This document shows, piece after piece, positions 9,021-17,942 of a stretch of 64,000 bases of DNA. A program made the position numbers and the translations under genes. Under the pieces are notes generated by a model that did not search any database, had not been told where the DNA came from, and worked only from the letters and a program-made list of their open reading frames with translations. Position 1 is the stretch's first letter; every line of letters starts with the position of its first letter. Origin of the DNA: an uncultured Acidobacteriaceae bacterium. Its GTDB lineage: Bacteria; Acidobacteriota; Terriglobia; Terriglobales; Acidobacteriaceae. Where the stretch lies: contig CAIMKZ010000077.1 of NCBI GenBank assembly GCA_903842065.1, positions 1-64,000 on the forward strand. Direction: 5' to 3'.

Positions 9021-9163
9021 AGCTTCCAGCTGTTAGCTTCTAGCTCTTAGCTGGCACCGTAACGAGTTTTGCTATGGTGGATATCCCCAAAAATTAGTGC
9101 ATTGAGGCAAAAGAACATTCGCGTACTGGAGCTAGAGGCTAGGAGCTAGAAGCTAGCAGCTGG
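9021..9163. repeat. Inverted pair of tagaagc-type heptad arrays between TPM and lemA genes
   Basis: Positions 9021-9054 hold repeats read as agcttc/tagctc, and 9127-9163 hold the reverse complement (gagctagaggctaggagc...). The arms match at nearly all of about 29 positions and are separated by about 72 bp, so the whole could form a long hairpin or act as a small non-autonomous element. Similar arrays lie at 32580 and 58721-58820. Confidence 0.8.
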
Positions 9164-9182
9164 TTTGAATTGAAAGGAGTCT

Positions 9183-9761
9183 ATGAGCAAGGCATTATGG
9201 GTTGTACTCGGAGTCGTTGTGGTGCTGGTGCTGGCCGGCCTGATGGTCTTCAGCAGCTTCGTCAGCGCGCAGCATCAGTTTGTCGCGCTGGATCAGACGG
9301 TCAAGGCTTCCTGGTCCGATGTGGACGTACAGTTGCAGCGCCGCGCCGACCTGATTCCCAATCTGGTCGAGACGGTCAAGGGATTCACCAAGGAAGAGAG
9401 CACGGTCTTTGGCGACATCGCCAACGCGCGCGCGGGCATGCTGAACGCGCAGGGTCCGGCTGCAAAGATCAAGGCCAACAACCAGCTTGACGGCGCAATC
9501 GGCCGCCTGCTGCTGCTCACTGAGAACTATCCGCAGCTGCGTTCGAGCGAGCAGTTCATGCGGCTCCAGGACGAGCTGGCGGGCACCGAGAACCGCATCA
9601 GTGTGGCCCGCAAGCGCTACAACGACGCGCTGAAGGACTACAACACCTTTGTCGAGCAGTTCCCCAACAGCATCTGGGCCAATCTGGCCGGCTTCCACCC
9701 CAACACGGCCTATTACGAGGCCAGCGAGTCGGCGAGGACCGTTCCCCAGATCAAGTTCTAG
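9183..9761 (+). CDS. lemA: LemA family protein
   Basis: This 192-aa protein has one N-terminal transmembrane helix (residues 4-26) and a long helical body typical of LemA. Family signatures include QRRADLIPNLVETVKGF, ENYPQLRSSEQF, LQDELAGTENRISVARKRYND and the C-terminal FPNSIWA. The start is supported by aaaggagt immediately upstream. LemA proteins are membrane-anchored with a mostly extracytoplasmic or cytoplasmic coiled bundle and unknown biochemical role. Linkage to the TPM gene, broken only by the heptad-repeat pair, suggests a common function. Confidence 0.93.
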   Translation: MSKALWVVLGVVVVLVLAGLMVFSSFVSAQHQFVALDQTVKASWSDVDVQLQRRADLIPNLVETVKGFTKEESTVFGDIANARAGMLNAQGPAAKIKANNQLDGAIGRLLLLTENYPQLRSSEQFMRLQDELAGTENRISVARKRYNDALKDYNTFVEQFPNSIWANLAGFHPNTAYYEASESARTVPQIKF

Positions 9762-9784
9762 AACCTGGTGGAGGGCGAGACAGT

Positions 9785-9816
9785 AAGGGCCAATCCGCAC
9801 GAGCGGATTGGCCCTT
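9785..9816. terminator. Terminator after lemA
   Basis: A perfect 14-bp stem (aagggccaatccgc / gcggattggccctt) with loop acga lies between converging genes lemA and the STAS gene. Confidence 0.85.
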
Positions 9817-9840
9817 CAGCTTTACCGGGATGAGCCGGAA

Positions 9841-10185
9841 CTACTTGTACGACCCGATGCCCTTGGCTTCGTCGTCGTAGATATCGAAAACGGTATAGAG
9901 CTTGGTGAGCTGGAGCAGATCCTGAACCTTCTTGGTCAGGCTGAGCAGCTTAACGGCCGCGCCCTGGTTCTTCGCCGTGGTGTAGGCGCTTACCAGTTCG
10001 CCCAGGCCCGAGCTGTCGATGTAGTTGACTTCGCCGAGGTTGAGCAGAATGTTTTTCTGGCCCTTGGCGATCAGATCGCGGATAGCGTCGCGCAGCTGCA
10101 CGCTGCCTTCGCCCAGAGTGATGCGGCCGCTCAGGTCTAAAACAGTTACCCCGTCCACTTCACGGGAAGCAATCGTAAGTGCCAC
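9841..10185 (-). CDS. STAS-domain anti-anti-sigma factor
   Basis: This 114-aa single STAS domain resembles SpoIIAA/RsbV. The conserved loop YIDSSGLGEL puts a phosphorylatable Ser at position 58, the same position as in SpoIIAA. I chose the GTG at 10185 because aaggagga lies 5 nt before it; the frame runs farther upstream without a site. It probably releases a sigma factor by binding the kinase encoded just upstream (10313-10783, same strand, 127 bp away) when dephosphorylated. No sigma factor or PP2C phosphatase gene is nearby. Confidence 0.88.
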   Translation of the reverse strand: MALTIASREVDGVTVLDLSGRITLGEGSVQLRDAIRDLIAKGQKNILLNLGEVNYIDSSGLGELVSAYTTAKNQGAAVKLLSLTKKVQDLLQLTKLYTVFDIYDDEAKGIGSYK

Positions 10186-10312
10186 GCGAATCCTCCTTGG
10201 AGCTACACATTGTTTATAGCACCGGACCCAACCCCGGCGCGATGGGAAATGCTGCCCCGCAAAAAGCACCGCTGTAACGGTTCCCCGCCGGGCTGCGTTC
10301 AGGCTCGCTGCG

Positions 10313-10783
10313 TTAGAGGGCCCCCGGCGGAAGATGCTTCACCAGCGTCATCTCGGTTCCGGGATGCAGTTGACGAAAGTTGACCTCATCCATGAACGAG
10401 CGGATGAGGAAGATGCCACGGCCGGAGCCGCGGAGCAGATTATCAGGAGCCAGGGGATCGGGCAGGCTGTCCGGGTCCAGTCCCTCACCCTCATCGGCGA
10501 TGACAAAAACCAGCGCGTCCCCGGTGTTTTCCAGGCTCACGTCGATCTTTTTGGCCGGATCGAGTTTGTTTCCGTGCATGGCGGCGTTGATCGCGGCCTC
10601 GCGCACGGCAATCGTCACGTGGAAGCAGCCGTCCTCGTCGAGTCCCGCCTCAGTGGCAAGTTTCTCGGCCGCGGCCTCCACCTCTGCCACGCTGTCCATC
10701 GTCGAGTCGAGCCGGAAGCTCTGCCTTCCTTTGCTAGTCGCGCTCACCTGTAATGGGCCGCCTTGTTCGGGTATGGGCGCCAC
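10313..10783 (-). CDS. Anti-sigma regulatory factor, RsbW-type serine kinase
   Basis: This 156-aa protein is a single GHKL ATPase domain of the RsbW/SpoIIAB class. The N box is REAAINAAMHGN (61-72), the G1 box is DEGEGLD (97-103), and the GRGIFLI motif (121-127) forms the G2 region. It would phosphorylate the STAS partner encoded immediately downstream and sequester a sigma factor. The gene order kinase then antagonist, same strand, supports a partner-switching pair. The first 20 residues are probably disordered, and a later start is possible. Confidence 0.87.
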   Translation of the reverse strand: MAPIPEQGGPLQVSATSKGRQSFRLDSTMDSVAEVEAAAEKLATEAGLDEDGCFHVTIAVREAAINAAMHGNKLDPAKKIDVSLENTGDALVFVIADEGEGLDPDSLPDPLAPDNLLRGSGRGIFLIRSFMDEVNFRQLHPGTEMTLVKHLPPGAL

Positions 10784-10990
10784 CCTGTCCGAAACATTGT
10801 CCGGTTCGCGGATGGACCATTCTTGATCCTAGCTGGCAGTTTCAAGTTCTGAACGGGAGTATGTCAAGCAGGACGAGGTACAGGCGCTGCATCCCCCCGC
10901 CGAATTTGGTCTCGTGCTGTCTGGGGATGTGTTATAAGGAGTTGTTCCCCGGACAAGTTTTCCAGAGACCGTATCTGAGGACCGCCAATC

Positions 10991-12157
10991 ATGGATTACG
11001 GGACATTTTTCTTCACAAATGTCGCCTCAATGACCGTGTTTACGGTATGCCTTGGCGTGCTCGTCATACGCAACCGGCGCGTGACAGGACTGAACTGGAT
11101 GGTCGGCGGCCTCGTTGTGGGGCTGGCTAAGCTGGTTCTGCAGGGGCTCGAGGGTAAAGCTCCGCTGTTATTCAGCGCCATGCTAGCCAACGAGCTGTAT
11201 GTCGTCTCGTTCTTCTTGCAGTTCATGGGCCTGCGCTGGTTTGTGGTGCGACGGCCCATGCGCAGCCGATGGCCCTGGTATGCCGTGGGGCTCATGGTGG
11301 TCGTGTACACGGGGATGTTTCTGGCCAGGATTCCCTATGGCGGGAATGTCACCAACGTCTGCTTTCTTACGGTGTGTGGCGCATCCGTATGGGTGCTTAT
11401 GAAGAATGGCCGGGGGCCATTTGTCGCGGCTTCCCGGTTTGCCGCGGCGATTTTGGTCGCGGACTTCTTCGTGGCCGGTTACCGCGCCTTCCTAACTGTC
11501 GCGCATTATACGCGGCCGTGGGAGACCATCAATGCCCATAACGATTCCCGCTGGCTCTATTCGCTGGCCGCTATGGCGTTTCTGGCCACCTTCATGGTGA
11601 TGTGCGACATCTGGTTCCTGGTGGCGGAGTTGAACCGGGAGCTGGAGGTGCAGGCGCGGACCGATCCCCTCACCGGCGCGCTGAACCGGAGAGCGCTTGA
11701 AGATGCCGCCCTGCGAGAGATCGCGCGCAGCATTCGTCATGGAATTCCGCTGTGCATGATCATGATCGATATCGACCATTTCAAGCGCCTGAACGACAAA
11801 TTCGGCCATGCGGCCGGGGACCGTGTGCTGCAGACGCTGGTCACCACCGTACAGGGCGCCTTGCGCGAGCAGGATCTGCTGGCGCGCTCGGGAGGCGAGG
11901 AGTTCACCATCTTGATGCCCCATACGCTTGCCCATACCGGGCGGGCGGCTGCTGAACGGCTGCGGAGGATGCTCGAGGAGCTTGTCGTGCCCCATTCGAG
12001 CAAAGCGATTCGTTTCACTGTCAGTATCGGTGTGGCTCAGTTTGAGTCCAGCCTGGGCGGATGGGAAGAGACAATGCGCCGTGCCGACAGCGCCATGTAC
12101 AAGGCCAAAGCTCACGGACGGAACCGGGTTGAGGTAGAGGCATCGGAGACGGTCTAA
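10991..12157 (+). CDS. Membrane-bound diguanylate cyclase (GGDEF)
   Basis: This 388-aa protein has about six transmembrane helices in residues 8-215, then a GGDEF domain (225-385). The active loop is GGEEF at 301-305, and an RxxD inhibitory site (REQD, 292-295) lies exactly five residues before it, so product inhibition by cyclic di-GMP is likely. DPLTGALNRR at about 225 and DHFKRLNDKFGH at about 262 are the other family motifs. The N-terminal sensor is not a named domain I recognise. It is divergently transcribed from the anti-sigma gene. Confidence 0.9.
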   Translation: MDYGTFFFTNVASMTVFTVCLGVLVIRNRRVTGLNWMVGGLVVGLAKLVLQGLEGKAPLLFSAMLANELYVVSFFLQFMGLRWFVVRRPMRSRWPWYAVGLMVVVYTGMFLARIPYGGNVTNVCFLTVCGASVWVLMKNGRGPFVAASRFAAAILVADFFVAGYRAFLTVAHYTRPWETINAHNDSRWLYSLAAMAFLATFMVMCDIWFLVAELNRELEVQARTDPLTGALNRRALEDAALREIARSIRHGIPLCMIMIDIDHFKRLNDKFGHAAGDRVLQTLVTTVQGALREQDLLARSGGEEFTILMPHTLAHTGRAAAERLRRMLEELVVPHSSKAIRFTVSIGVAQFESSLGGWEETMRRADSAMYKAKAHGRNRVEVEASETV

Positions 12158-12239
12158 ATCTCAGTGTCCGCCGGGGTGCTTGCATCGCGACAGGAATGCG
12201 TGGCCGACTGCGCCTCCGTCGAGGAATTACACTCATTCT

Positions 12240-13496
12240 ATGAAGCCACGTACCACCACCCGCGTCAGCCTGACGGCGTTGCTCGGCACTCCGGTGACGG
12301 ATGCCCGGGGCCATATGCGCGGGCGGCTGAAAGACGTGGCAGTGACCACGGGACCCGATGGCGGGCGCGTGGCCGGACTAGTGCTAAAGACCCGCGAGGG
12401 ACTGGCCCTTGTCCCGTCTCAGGATGTGATGGAGACCCCGGCCGGAACCCTCGAGCTGCGCTCCGGAGTTCCCCTGGTTCCGCTCACGGACGAGGTGATC
12501 TACCTCTTCCTACAGCAGGATCTCATCGACCGCCAGATCATCGACATCAATGGCCGCAAGGTGGTCCGCGTCAACGACGTGGATCTGGAGTGGATGGGCC
12601 GCGGAGCCACACATCTGCTGCGCGTCGCCGAGGTCGAAGTGGGGCTGAGCGGCGCGTTCCGGCGTATCTTCAAGGGGCTGCTCACTCGCTCGCGGCTTGA
12701 GACCTTATCGCGCAAGCTCTCGGCCAACGCCATTCCCTGGCAGTTTGTCGATGTCATCGAGCCCGATCCGGCACGTCGCGTCAAACTGCGCATCGAGCAC
12801 GAGCGGCTGGCCGACATTCACCCCTCCGAACTCGCCGACATCCTCGAAGATCTTGCCCCGGCCGAGCGCCAGGCGGTCTTTGCGACCCTCGACGAAGAGG
12901 TCGCCGCCGAGACCCTCGAAGAGGTGGAGCCCAAGCTCCAGAAGGCCCTGCTCGAAAAGCTCGACGACGAGCGCATCGCCGACATCGTTGAAGAGATGGA
13001 CCCCGGCGCAGCCGCCGACTTGCTCGCCGAGCTGCCCGAGGCGCAGTCCGACGCCATTCTCGAGGAGATGGAGCCAGAGGAGCGCCAGGAGGTCGAGGAG
13101 CTTCTCGAATTCGACGAAAATTCCGCCGCCGGCTGCATGACTACCGATTTTGTCAGCCTTGGCCTCGATGCCACCGTGGCTCAGGCCGTTACCGCTCTGC
13201 GCAGCTTTGAGGGCGATCCGGAGAGCGTAACCGAGGTCTACCTGCTCGACGACTCCCGCGTTCTCAAGGGATCCATCTCACTGGCCAGGCTGGTCATGGC
13301 CCAGCCCGAGACGCGGCTCAACGTCCTCTCCGAGCCCCGCGTCCTCTTCTGTCCGGCCGACTTCCACCAGAACGAGCTTGCTGAAATGTTCGACAAATAC
13401 AACCTGCATGCGCTCGCGGTCATCGATAAGCAGGGGCGCATGGTCGGCGTAGTCCAGGCCGAGCATGTTATCAGCTTCCTGCGAGAAAAGCTCTAG
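12240..13496 (+). CDS. Soluble MgtE-N/CBS protein with PRC-barrel-like N-terminus
   Basis: This 418-aa cytoplasmic protein has three parts. Residues about 8-130 carry two PRC-barrel-like beta segments, 180-300 form the MgtE N-domain of repeated acidic helices (HPSELADILEDL, MDPGAAADLLAEL), and 300-418 hold a pair of CBS motifs. In the MgtE magnesium channel these domains sense magnesium, but here the membrane pore domain is absent. A divergent NRAMP transporter gene lies 1.8 kb downstream on the same strand. The pair may form a regulated transport system. The ATG at 12240 is preferred over an upstream ATG at 12180. Confidence 0.82.
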   Translation: MKPRTTTRVSLTALLGTPVTDARGHMRGRLKDVAVTTGPDGGRVAGLVLKTREGLALVPSQDVMETPAGTLELRSGVPLVPLTDEVIYLFLQQDLIDRQIIDINGRKVVRVNDVDLEWMGRGATHLLRVAEVEVGLSGAFRRIFKGLLTRSRLETLSRKLSANAIPWQFVDVIEPDPARRVKLRIEHERLADIHPSELADILEDLAPAERQAVFATLDEEVAAETLEEVEPKLQKALLEKLDDERIADIVEEMDPGAAADLLAELPEAQSDAILEEMEPEERQEVEELLEFDENSAAGCMTTDFVSLGLDATVAQAVTALRSFEGDPESVTEVYLLDDSRVLKGSISLARLVMAQPETRLNVLSEPRVLFCPADFHQNELAEMFDKYNLHALAVIDKQGRMVGVVQAEHVISFLREKL

Positions 13497-13672
13497 GGCC
13501 TCAATACGTCAGGCATCTGCCGGGCATTTTCGTAGTTCTTTGGTAACTTGCAGTGCTAATTGCGCTTATCGTGCTGCATCTTGAGATGGACATGCTCTCT
13601 TAACCAGCCGGAGCCTCAAAATAACCCCTAGAAAGCTCGGGGCGAATGTAAAAGCTGTGAAACAATCATTAG

Positions 13673-15145
13673 GTGTATAAGTTTCCTCGAATTATTCAGG
13701 GCGGCATGGGAGTGGGCGTCTCCAACTGGAGCCTGGCTCAAACTGTGTCCAAACTCGGCCAGCTCGGAGTAGTTTCGGGTACGGCAATTGACGCCATGTT
13801 CGTGCGTCGGCTTGCGGATGGCGATCCGGACGGCAACCTGCGCCGCGCCGTCGATGCCTTTCCCTTTCAGGAAGCAGCCAGGCGCATCTGGCGCGAGTAC
13901 TTTGTCCCCGGCGGCAAGCCGGCAGACGCCCCCTACCCGGCGCTGCCCATGCACCAGAAGCGCGAGTCGCGCAAGCTCGCCGAGCTGTGCATGCTCAGCA
14001 ACTTTGCCGAGGTCTTTCTGGCTCGCGAAGGCCACAAGAATCCCGTAGGAATCAACTACCTCGAAAAAGTGCAGATGCCCCACCTGGCCTCGCTCTACGG
14101 AGCCATGCTGGCCGGAGTGGGCTACGTCCTCATGGGCGCGGGAATTCCGCTGCATATCCCCGGTGTGCTGGACGCCTTTGCCGCCGGCCAGCCGGCAGAG
14201 TACAGACTTGCCATCACCGGAGCGGCGCAGGAGCAGTTTTCCGCGCTGGACACGATGATGCGGTTTAACCCGGCCGATTATGCCGAGGGAGCCGTGCCGG
14301 TCCTTGAGCGGCCCAGATTTCTGGCCATCGTCTCCTCAAACACCCTGGCCACCACCATGCTGCGCCGCGCCAGCGGCCGTGTCGACGGACTTGTGATCGA
14401 AGGCCCCACCGCGGGCGGGCACAACGCTCCGCCGCGCGGCAAGATGCAGCTTACAGACTCCGGCGAGCCCATCTACGGCGACCGCGATCTGGCCAACATC
14501 GAAGATCTGGCGGCATTGGGCGTGCCTTTCTGGCTGGCCGGCGGTTACGGCAGTCCGGAGAAGGTGCGCGAGGCCCTCGACCAGGGCGCTACCGGCGTAC
14601 AAGTGGGCACGGCATTCGCTTTCAGCCGCGAATCGGGCCTGCGTCCCGATCTCAAGCAGCGCCTCCTCGAACAGGCAGCCGCGGGCAATGCCGTGGTCTA
14701 TACCGACCCTCTCGCCTCGCCCACAGGATTCCCCTTCAAGGTCGCGCAACTCGAGGGCAGCTACTCCGACCCCGCAGTTGCCCAGGCTCGTACGCGCGTC
14801 TGCGACCTCGGTTATCTGCGCGAACCCTACGCCACCGGCGAGAACAAGATCGGCTACCGCTGCTCGGCCGAGCCGGTCGAGAACTACCTGGCAAAGGGCG
14901 GCAAGATCGAGGACACGGTTGGCCGCAAGTGTCTCTGCAATGCGCTGATGTCCAACGTCGGCCTGGCCCAGATACGCAGCAGCCACGAAGTCGAACCTGC
15001 GCTGGTAACAGTCGGCGACGACCTGAATACGGTCGCGGAATTCATGGCGCCGGGAGAGACCAGTTATTGCGCGGCCGATGTCATCCGCCGCCTGTTCAGC
15101 CTGTGCCCCGATGAGACCAAATCGGAGCTTGCGACTTCTGCATAG
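13673..15145 (+). CDS. Nitronate monooxygenase family flavoprotein
   Basis: This 490-aa protein has the TIM-barrel signature of 2-nitropropane dioxygenase/nitronate monooxygenase. It opens with IIQGGMGVGVSNW, carries the FMN-phosphate motif GLVIEGPTAGGHNAPP, and has LAGGYGSPEKVREALDQGATGVQVGTAF near residues 300-325. The family oxidises nitronates with FMN and oxygen in the cytoplasm. The longer C-terminal part (residues 340-490) is typical of a bacterial subgroup of unknown substrate. The start is a GTG without a strong ribosome site, so the exact start is uncertain. It lies between the MgtE-N gene and the NRAMP gene. Confidence 0.85.
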   Translation: MYKFPRIIQGGMGVGVSNWSLAQTVSKLGQLGVVSGTAIDAMFVRRLADGDPDGNLRRAVDAFPFQEAARRIWREYFVPGGKPADAPYPALPMHQKRESRKLAELCMLSNFAEVFLAREGHKNPVGINYLEKVQMPHLASLYGAMLAGVGYVLMGAGIPLHIPGVLDAFAAGQPAEYRLAITGAAQEQFSALDTMMRFNPADYAEGAVPVLERPRFLAIVSSNTLATTMLRRASGRVDGLVIEGPTAGGHNAPPRGKMQLTDSGEPIYGDRDLANIEDLAALGVPFWLAGGYGSPEKVREALDQGATGVQVGTAFAFSRESGLRPDLKQRLLEQAAAGNAVVYTDPLASPTGFPFKVAQLEGSYSDPAVAQARTRVCDLGYLREPYATGENKIGYRCSAEPVENYLAKGGKIEDTVGRKCLCNALMSNVGLAQIRSSHEVEPALVTVGDDLNTVAEFMAPGETSYCAADVIRRLFSLCPDETKSELATSA

Positions 15146-15331
15146 AGCTGGATCGCGCCACTGAGTCCCATTTATTGAAACACCGGGCCTCTCGAAATCG
15201 GTCTCTGTCCGAGACCTGCGCGCGAGGGTTCGCGACTCCGCCCCCGGCCTGTTATGGTCAGGGAGGAGCGTTTCCTCTGTCCGAAACCCCACCCAATGAA
15301 CCCACCATAGCCGACTGGAACTCTATCGACG

Positions 15332-16582
15332 ATGCTCAAGCGCTGGCGAATCCGGATACTGCTCTTTATGGCCGTGCTTGGCCCCGGATTCATCACAGCT
15401 AACGTCGATAACGACTCAGGCGGAATCTTCACCTATTCGCAGGCTGGCGCGCAGTACGGCTTCACCCTGCTGTGGACCACACTTCCCGTCATGATCGCCC
15501 TGATCGTGGTGCAGGAGATGTGCTCCCGCATGGGCGTGGTCACCGGCAAGGGCTTGAGCGACCTCATCCGCGAAGAGTTCGGTCTCCGGCTCACCTTCGT
15601 CATCATGGTGCTGCTGGTCATCGTCAACTACACGAACGTGGTCACGGAGTTCATCGGTATCGCCGGCTCTATGCACCTGTTCCACGTGCCCAAGTACGTC
15701 TCGGTGCCCATCTGCGGATTTCTGGTCTGGGCGCTGGTCACCCGTGGCGACTATAAGAGCACCGAGAAGGTCTTCCTTCTCGCCTCAGCCGTGTACCTCA
15801 CCTACATCTTCACCGGCGTTCTCGCCAAACCCGACTGGCACGAATCGGTGCGCGCCTCGCTTACCATGCCCTCGGCCTCGGTCTGGGGAGACAAGTCCTA
15901 CCTCTACATGGTCGTCGGCATCGTCGGCACCACCATCGCTCCGTGGATGCAGTTTTACCTGCAATCCTCGGTGGTCGAAAAAGGCATCTCCGTCAAGGAG
16001 TACGCCACCGCCCGGCTCGATGTCATCGTAGGCAGCGTCTTCGCCGTCATCATCGCCTGGTTCATCGTGGTGGCCTGCGCGGCCACGCTCTTCACCCACG
16101 GAATGGGTGCCATCCAGGTGGCCGCCGACGCCGCCGAAGCCATGCGCCCCCTGGCCGGCGACTACGCCTTCATCCTCTTCGCCTTCGGCCTCTTCAATGC
16201 ATCCTTCTTTGCCGCTTCCATCCTGCCGCTTTCGACCGCTTACACCGTCTGCGAGGGCCTGGGCTTTGAGTCCGGCGTCGACAAGAACTTCAAGGAAGCG
16301 CCCCTGTTCTACTGGCTCTACACTTTCCTCATCGTCGGCGGAGCCATTACCGTCATCCTCCTCCCCGACGCGCAGCTCATCAACGTCGCGATCCTCTCGC
16401 AGGTGCTCAATGGCGTTCTGCTGCCGGTCATCATCATCCTCATGCTCATGCTCATCAACCGCAAAGACCTGATGGGCAAGCACAAGAACTCCGGCCTGTG
16501 GAATATCGTTGCCTGGGCCACCAGCATCATCGTCATCGGAATGACCCTGGTGATGCTCTGGGGGATGATCCCCGGGCATTGA
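15332..16582 (+). CDS. Divergent NRAMP-family divalent metal transporter
   Basis: This 416-aa integral membrane protein has about eleven helices and the NRAMP fold. The opening GPGFITANVDNDSGG (residues 17-31) replaces the DPGN metal-binding turn of helix 1. In helix 6, TIAPWMQ (201-207) has Ala203 where manganese/iron transporters have the metal-coordinating Met. Such substitutions are characteristic of NRAMP-related transporters with different selectivity, including magnesium. The MgtE-N/CBS protein upstream supports a magnesium link. The 186-bp leader contains two small hairpins (ggtctc/gagacc and gagga/tcctc), but no riboswitch I can name. Confidence 0.85.
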   Translation: MLKRWRIRILLFMAVLGPGFITANVDNDSGGIFTYSQAGAQYGFTLLWTTLPVMIALIVVQEMCSRMGVVTGKGLSDLIREEFGLRLTFVIMVLLVIVNYTNVVTEFIGIAGSMHLFHVPKYVSVPICGFLVWALVTRGDYKSTEKVFLLASAVYLTYIFTGVLAKPDWHESVRASLTMPSASVWGDKSYLYMVVGIVGTTIAPWMQFYLQSSVVEKGISVKEYATARLDVIVGSVFAVIIAWFIVVACAATLFTHGMGAIQVAADAAEAMRPLAGDYAFILFAFGLFNASFFAASILPLSTAYTVCEGLGFESGVDKNFKEAPLFYWLYTFLIVGGAITVILLPDAQLINVAILSQVLNGVLLPVIIILMLMLINRKDLMGKHKNSGLWNIVAWATSIIVIGMTLVMLWGMIPGH

Positions 16583-16778
16583 GCTTGCGCTGCGCGCAGC
16601 GATATGATTTCAACGGTCCTCCAAGCAGCCAAAAGCATCCAATGGAATTTCTCTCTCTCAATACGAGCACTTTAGACGGTTCGACTAGGCGGCTGGGCAG
16701 TCCGCGTTCGAAGCTCTAAACAGCTCTTGCAATCAGCGCGGTCCTATTGTCATTGGCTGGCTGGTCGTTGAATTTAGG

Positions 16779-17129
16779 ATGTTTGTTGGCGAAAATGAAC
16801 AAGCAATGACGGCACTCAACATTTACACCGACACGCTGATCCATCAGGATTACGAGAGTGCCTACCAGATCACGTCCCCATCCTTCCGTGCGGCGATCAG
16901 TTACTCCGCCCTAGTGGATGAGCAGGTCAAGCTGACCGAAAGATTTGGTAGATTGAAAAGCGCGAAGCAATCCGATTGGGATATCGATTCGATCTACAAC
17001 GCCAAAGCCGCGTCGATTAAAGTCAATTTTCAATTTGAACGCGGCTGCATGGCTTACGAATTCAAGCTATGTAAGGAAGATGGCATTTGGCGGGTGTTGT
17101 CCTACAAAGAACCGACGGGGCTGAAATAG
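16779..17129 (+). CDS. Hypothetical protein, DUF4019-like
   Basis: This 116-aa protein (TALNIYTDTLIHQDYESAYQ, SPSFRAAISYS, MAYEFKLCKEDGIWRVLSY) resembles small NTF2-like secreted proteins. It lacks a signal peptide as read. In a different frame just upstream (about 16723-16790) there is a hydrophobic stretch, ALAISAVLLSLAGW, which could be a lost signal peptide. A frameshift or decay at the 5' end is therefore possible. GC content is lower than that of its neighbours. The start is uncertain: ATG 16779 or 16809. Confidence 0.45.
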   Translation: MFVGENEQAMTALNIYTDTLIHQDYESAYQITSPSFRAAISYSALVDEQVKLTERFGRLKSAKQSDWDIDSIYNAKAASIKVNFQFERGCMAYEFKLCKEDGIWRVLSYKEPTGLK

Positions 17130-17216
17130 GAAAGGAGTGATCCCATCTGGGGCGGCTTGCCGAGCGCCATCCCTTTGCGTCTTTTGCGAAAAGGGTGGAA
17201 TGCCACGCGTCGATCC

Positions 17217-17498
17217 TCACGCCACCGCCAGCCGCTTCAACTGAATCCGTCCCGCCGGAATCTGCGCAAGATCATACTGCGCCTGCTGCGTTATCCAGCT
17301 CGCCGCGCTGCCGCCAAAAACCTGCGAGAGCCGTATTGCCATCTCCGGCGAGATGCCGCGCTTGCCATTCACCAGCTCAGAGAGCGTTGTCCGCGTGACA
17401 CCCAGCGCCTCTGCTGCCCGCGTGATCGTCAACCCCAGCGGCTCAATGCACTCGCTCAATACAACGCTTCCCGGGTGGGGCGGATTCTTCATCGGCAT
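17217..17498 (-). CDS. higA: HigA family antitoxin
   Basis: This 93-aa protein is a helix-turn-helix antitoxin. It opens with [40 protein letters not shown], which is the standard HigA beginning, and ends with the helical AQYDLAQI segment. It follows the toxin frame by 12 nt on the same strand. In intact systems it would repress the operon through the promoter at 17794-17822 and neutralise HigB. Confidence 0.92.
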   Translation of the reverse strand: MPMKNPPHPGSVVLSECIEPLGLTITRAAEALGVTRTTLSELVNGKRGISPEMAIRLSQVFGGSAASWITQQAQYDLAQIPAGRIQLKRLAVA

Positions 17499-17510
17499 GG
17501 GGAAACCTCC

Positions 17511-17788
17511 TTAGTGGTAATCGAGATAATCGACCTCGTACGCATCGCCCTGATCCAATCGAAACACGACGCGCCAATTGGCGCGAACCGTTACTGCCAT
17601 AAATCCGCGTAGCTGTCCTTTAAGTGAGTGCAGATTGAAACCGGGAAGATTCATATCCTCTACGGCCCCGGCAGCATCCAGTCGAGCCAATATATTGCGC
17701 AGCTTGGTCAAGTGCTCCGCCGCCACGCCGCGAGGGTCGTCATCCTCATAGAGGCGTCTCAGCCCCTTGTGGGTAACGATCGAATCAT
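17511..17788 (-). pseudogene. higB: HigB toxin gene with a 5' frameshift
   Basis: The body (HKGLRRLYEDDDPRG, EDMNLPGFNLHSLKGQLRGFMAVTVRANWRVVFR, DYLDYH) is full-length HigB. The normal HigB start, MIRSF-HKGL, is present from the ATG at 17788, but one base is missing after four codons (about 17774-17777), and that frame stops after nine codons. The open frame continues upstream only to a TTG that is the -35 box of the promoter, and no ATG, GTG or TTG exists between the predicted transcript start and the body. The toxin is therefore probably not made, unless the missing base is a sequencing error. Confidence 0.65.
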
Positions 17789-17793
17789 GATTA

Positions 17794-17822
17794 AGTGTAA
17801 TGCGTAACGTAACGCCGGTCAA
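17794..17822 (-). promoter_or_regulatory. higBA promoter, apparently leaderless
   Basis: On the minus strand TTGACC (17822-17817), a 17-bp spacer and TACACT (17799-17794) form a near-consensus promoter. The higB ATG follows only 5 nt after the -10 box, so the transcript would be leaderless. The spacer contains the direct repeat gttacgttacg, and a perfect palindrome (aatcatgatt) covers the start codon; either may be the antitoxin operator. Confidence 0.7.
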
Positions 17823-17942
17823 TTGTGCATTAGCCCGGCAGTGGTAGTAGTCTCTGCAGCCGGGTGGTCTGGCCGTTGCGTCAATTCATATAAAATTCAT
17901 ATTGCTGTAACATTTCTCGCTCACTTGTCCCCGGAGTCCCAG

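Noticed and set aside
14336-15292. Minus-strand open frame across the nitronate monooxygenase gene
   Set aside because: It is a shadow frame; the opposite strand has clear family motifs.
15146-15331. Metal-sensing riboswitch before the NRAMP gene
   Set aside because: Two small hairpins exist but none of the conserved cores of the M-box or yybP-ykoY elements can be recognised.
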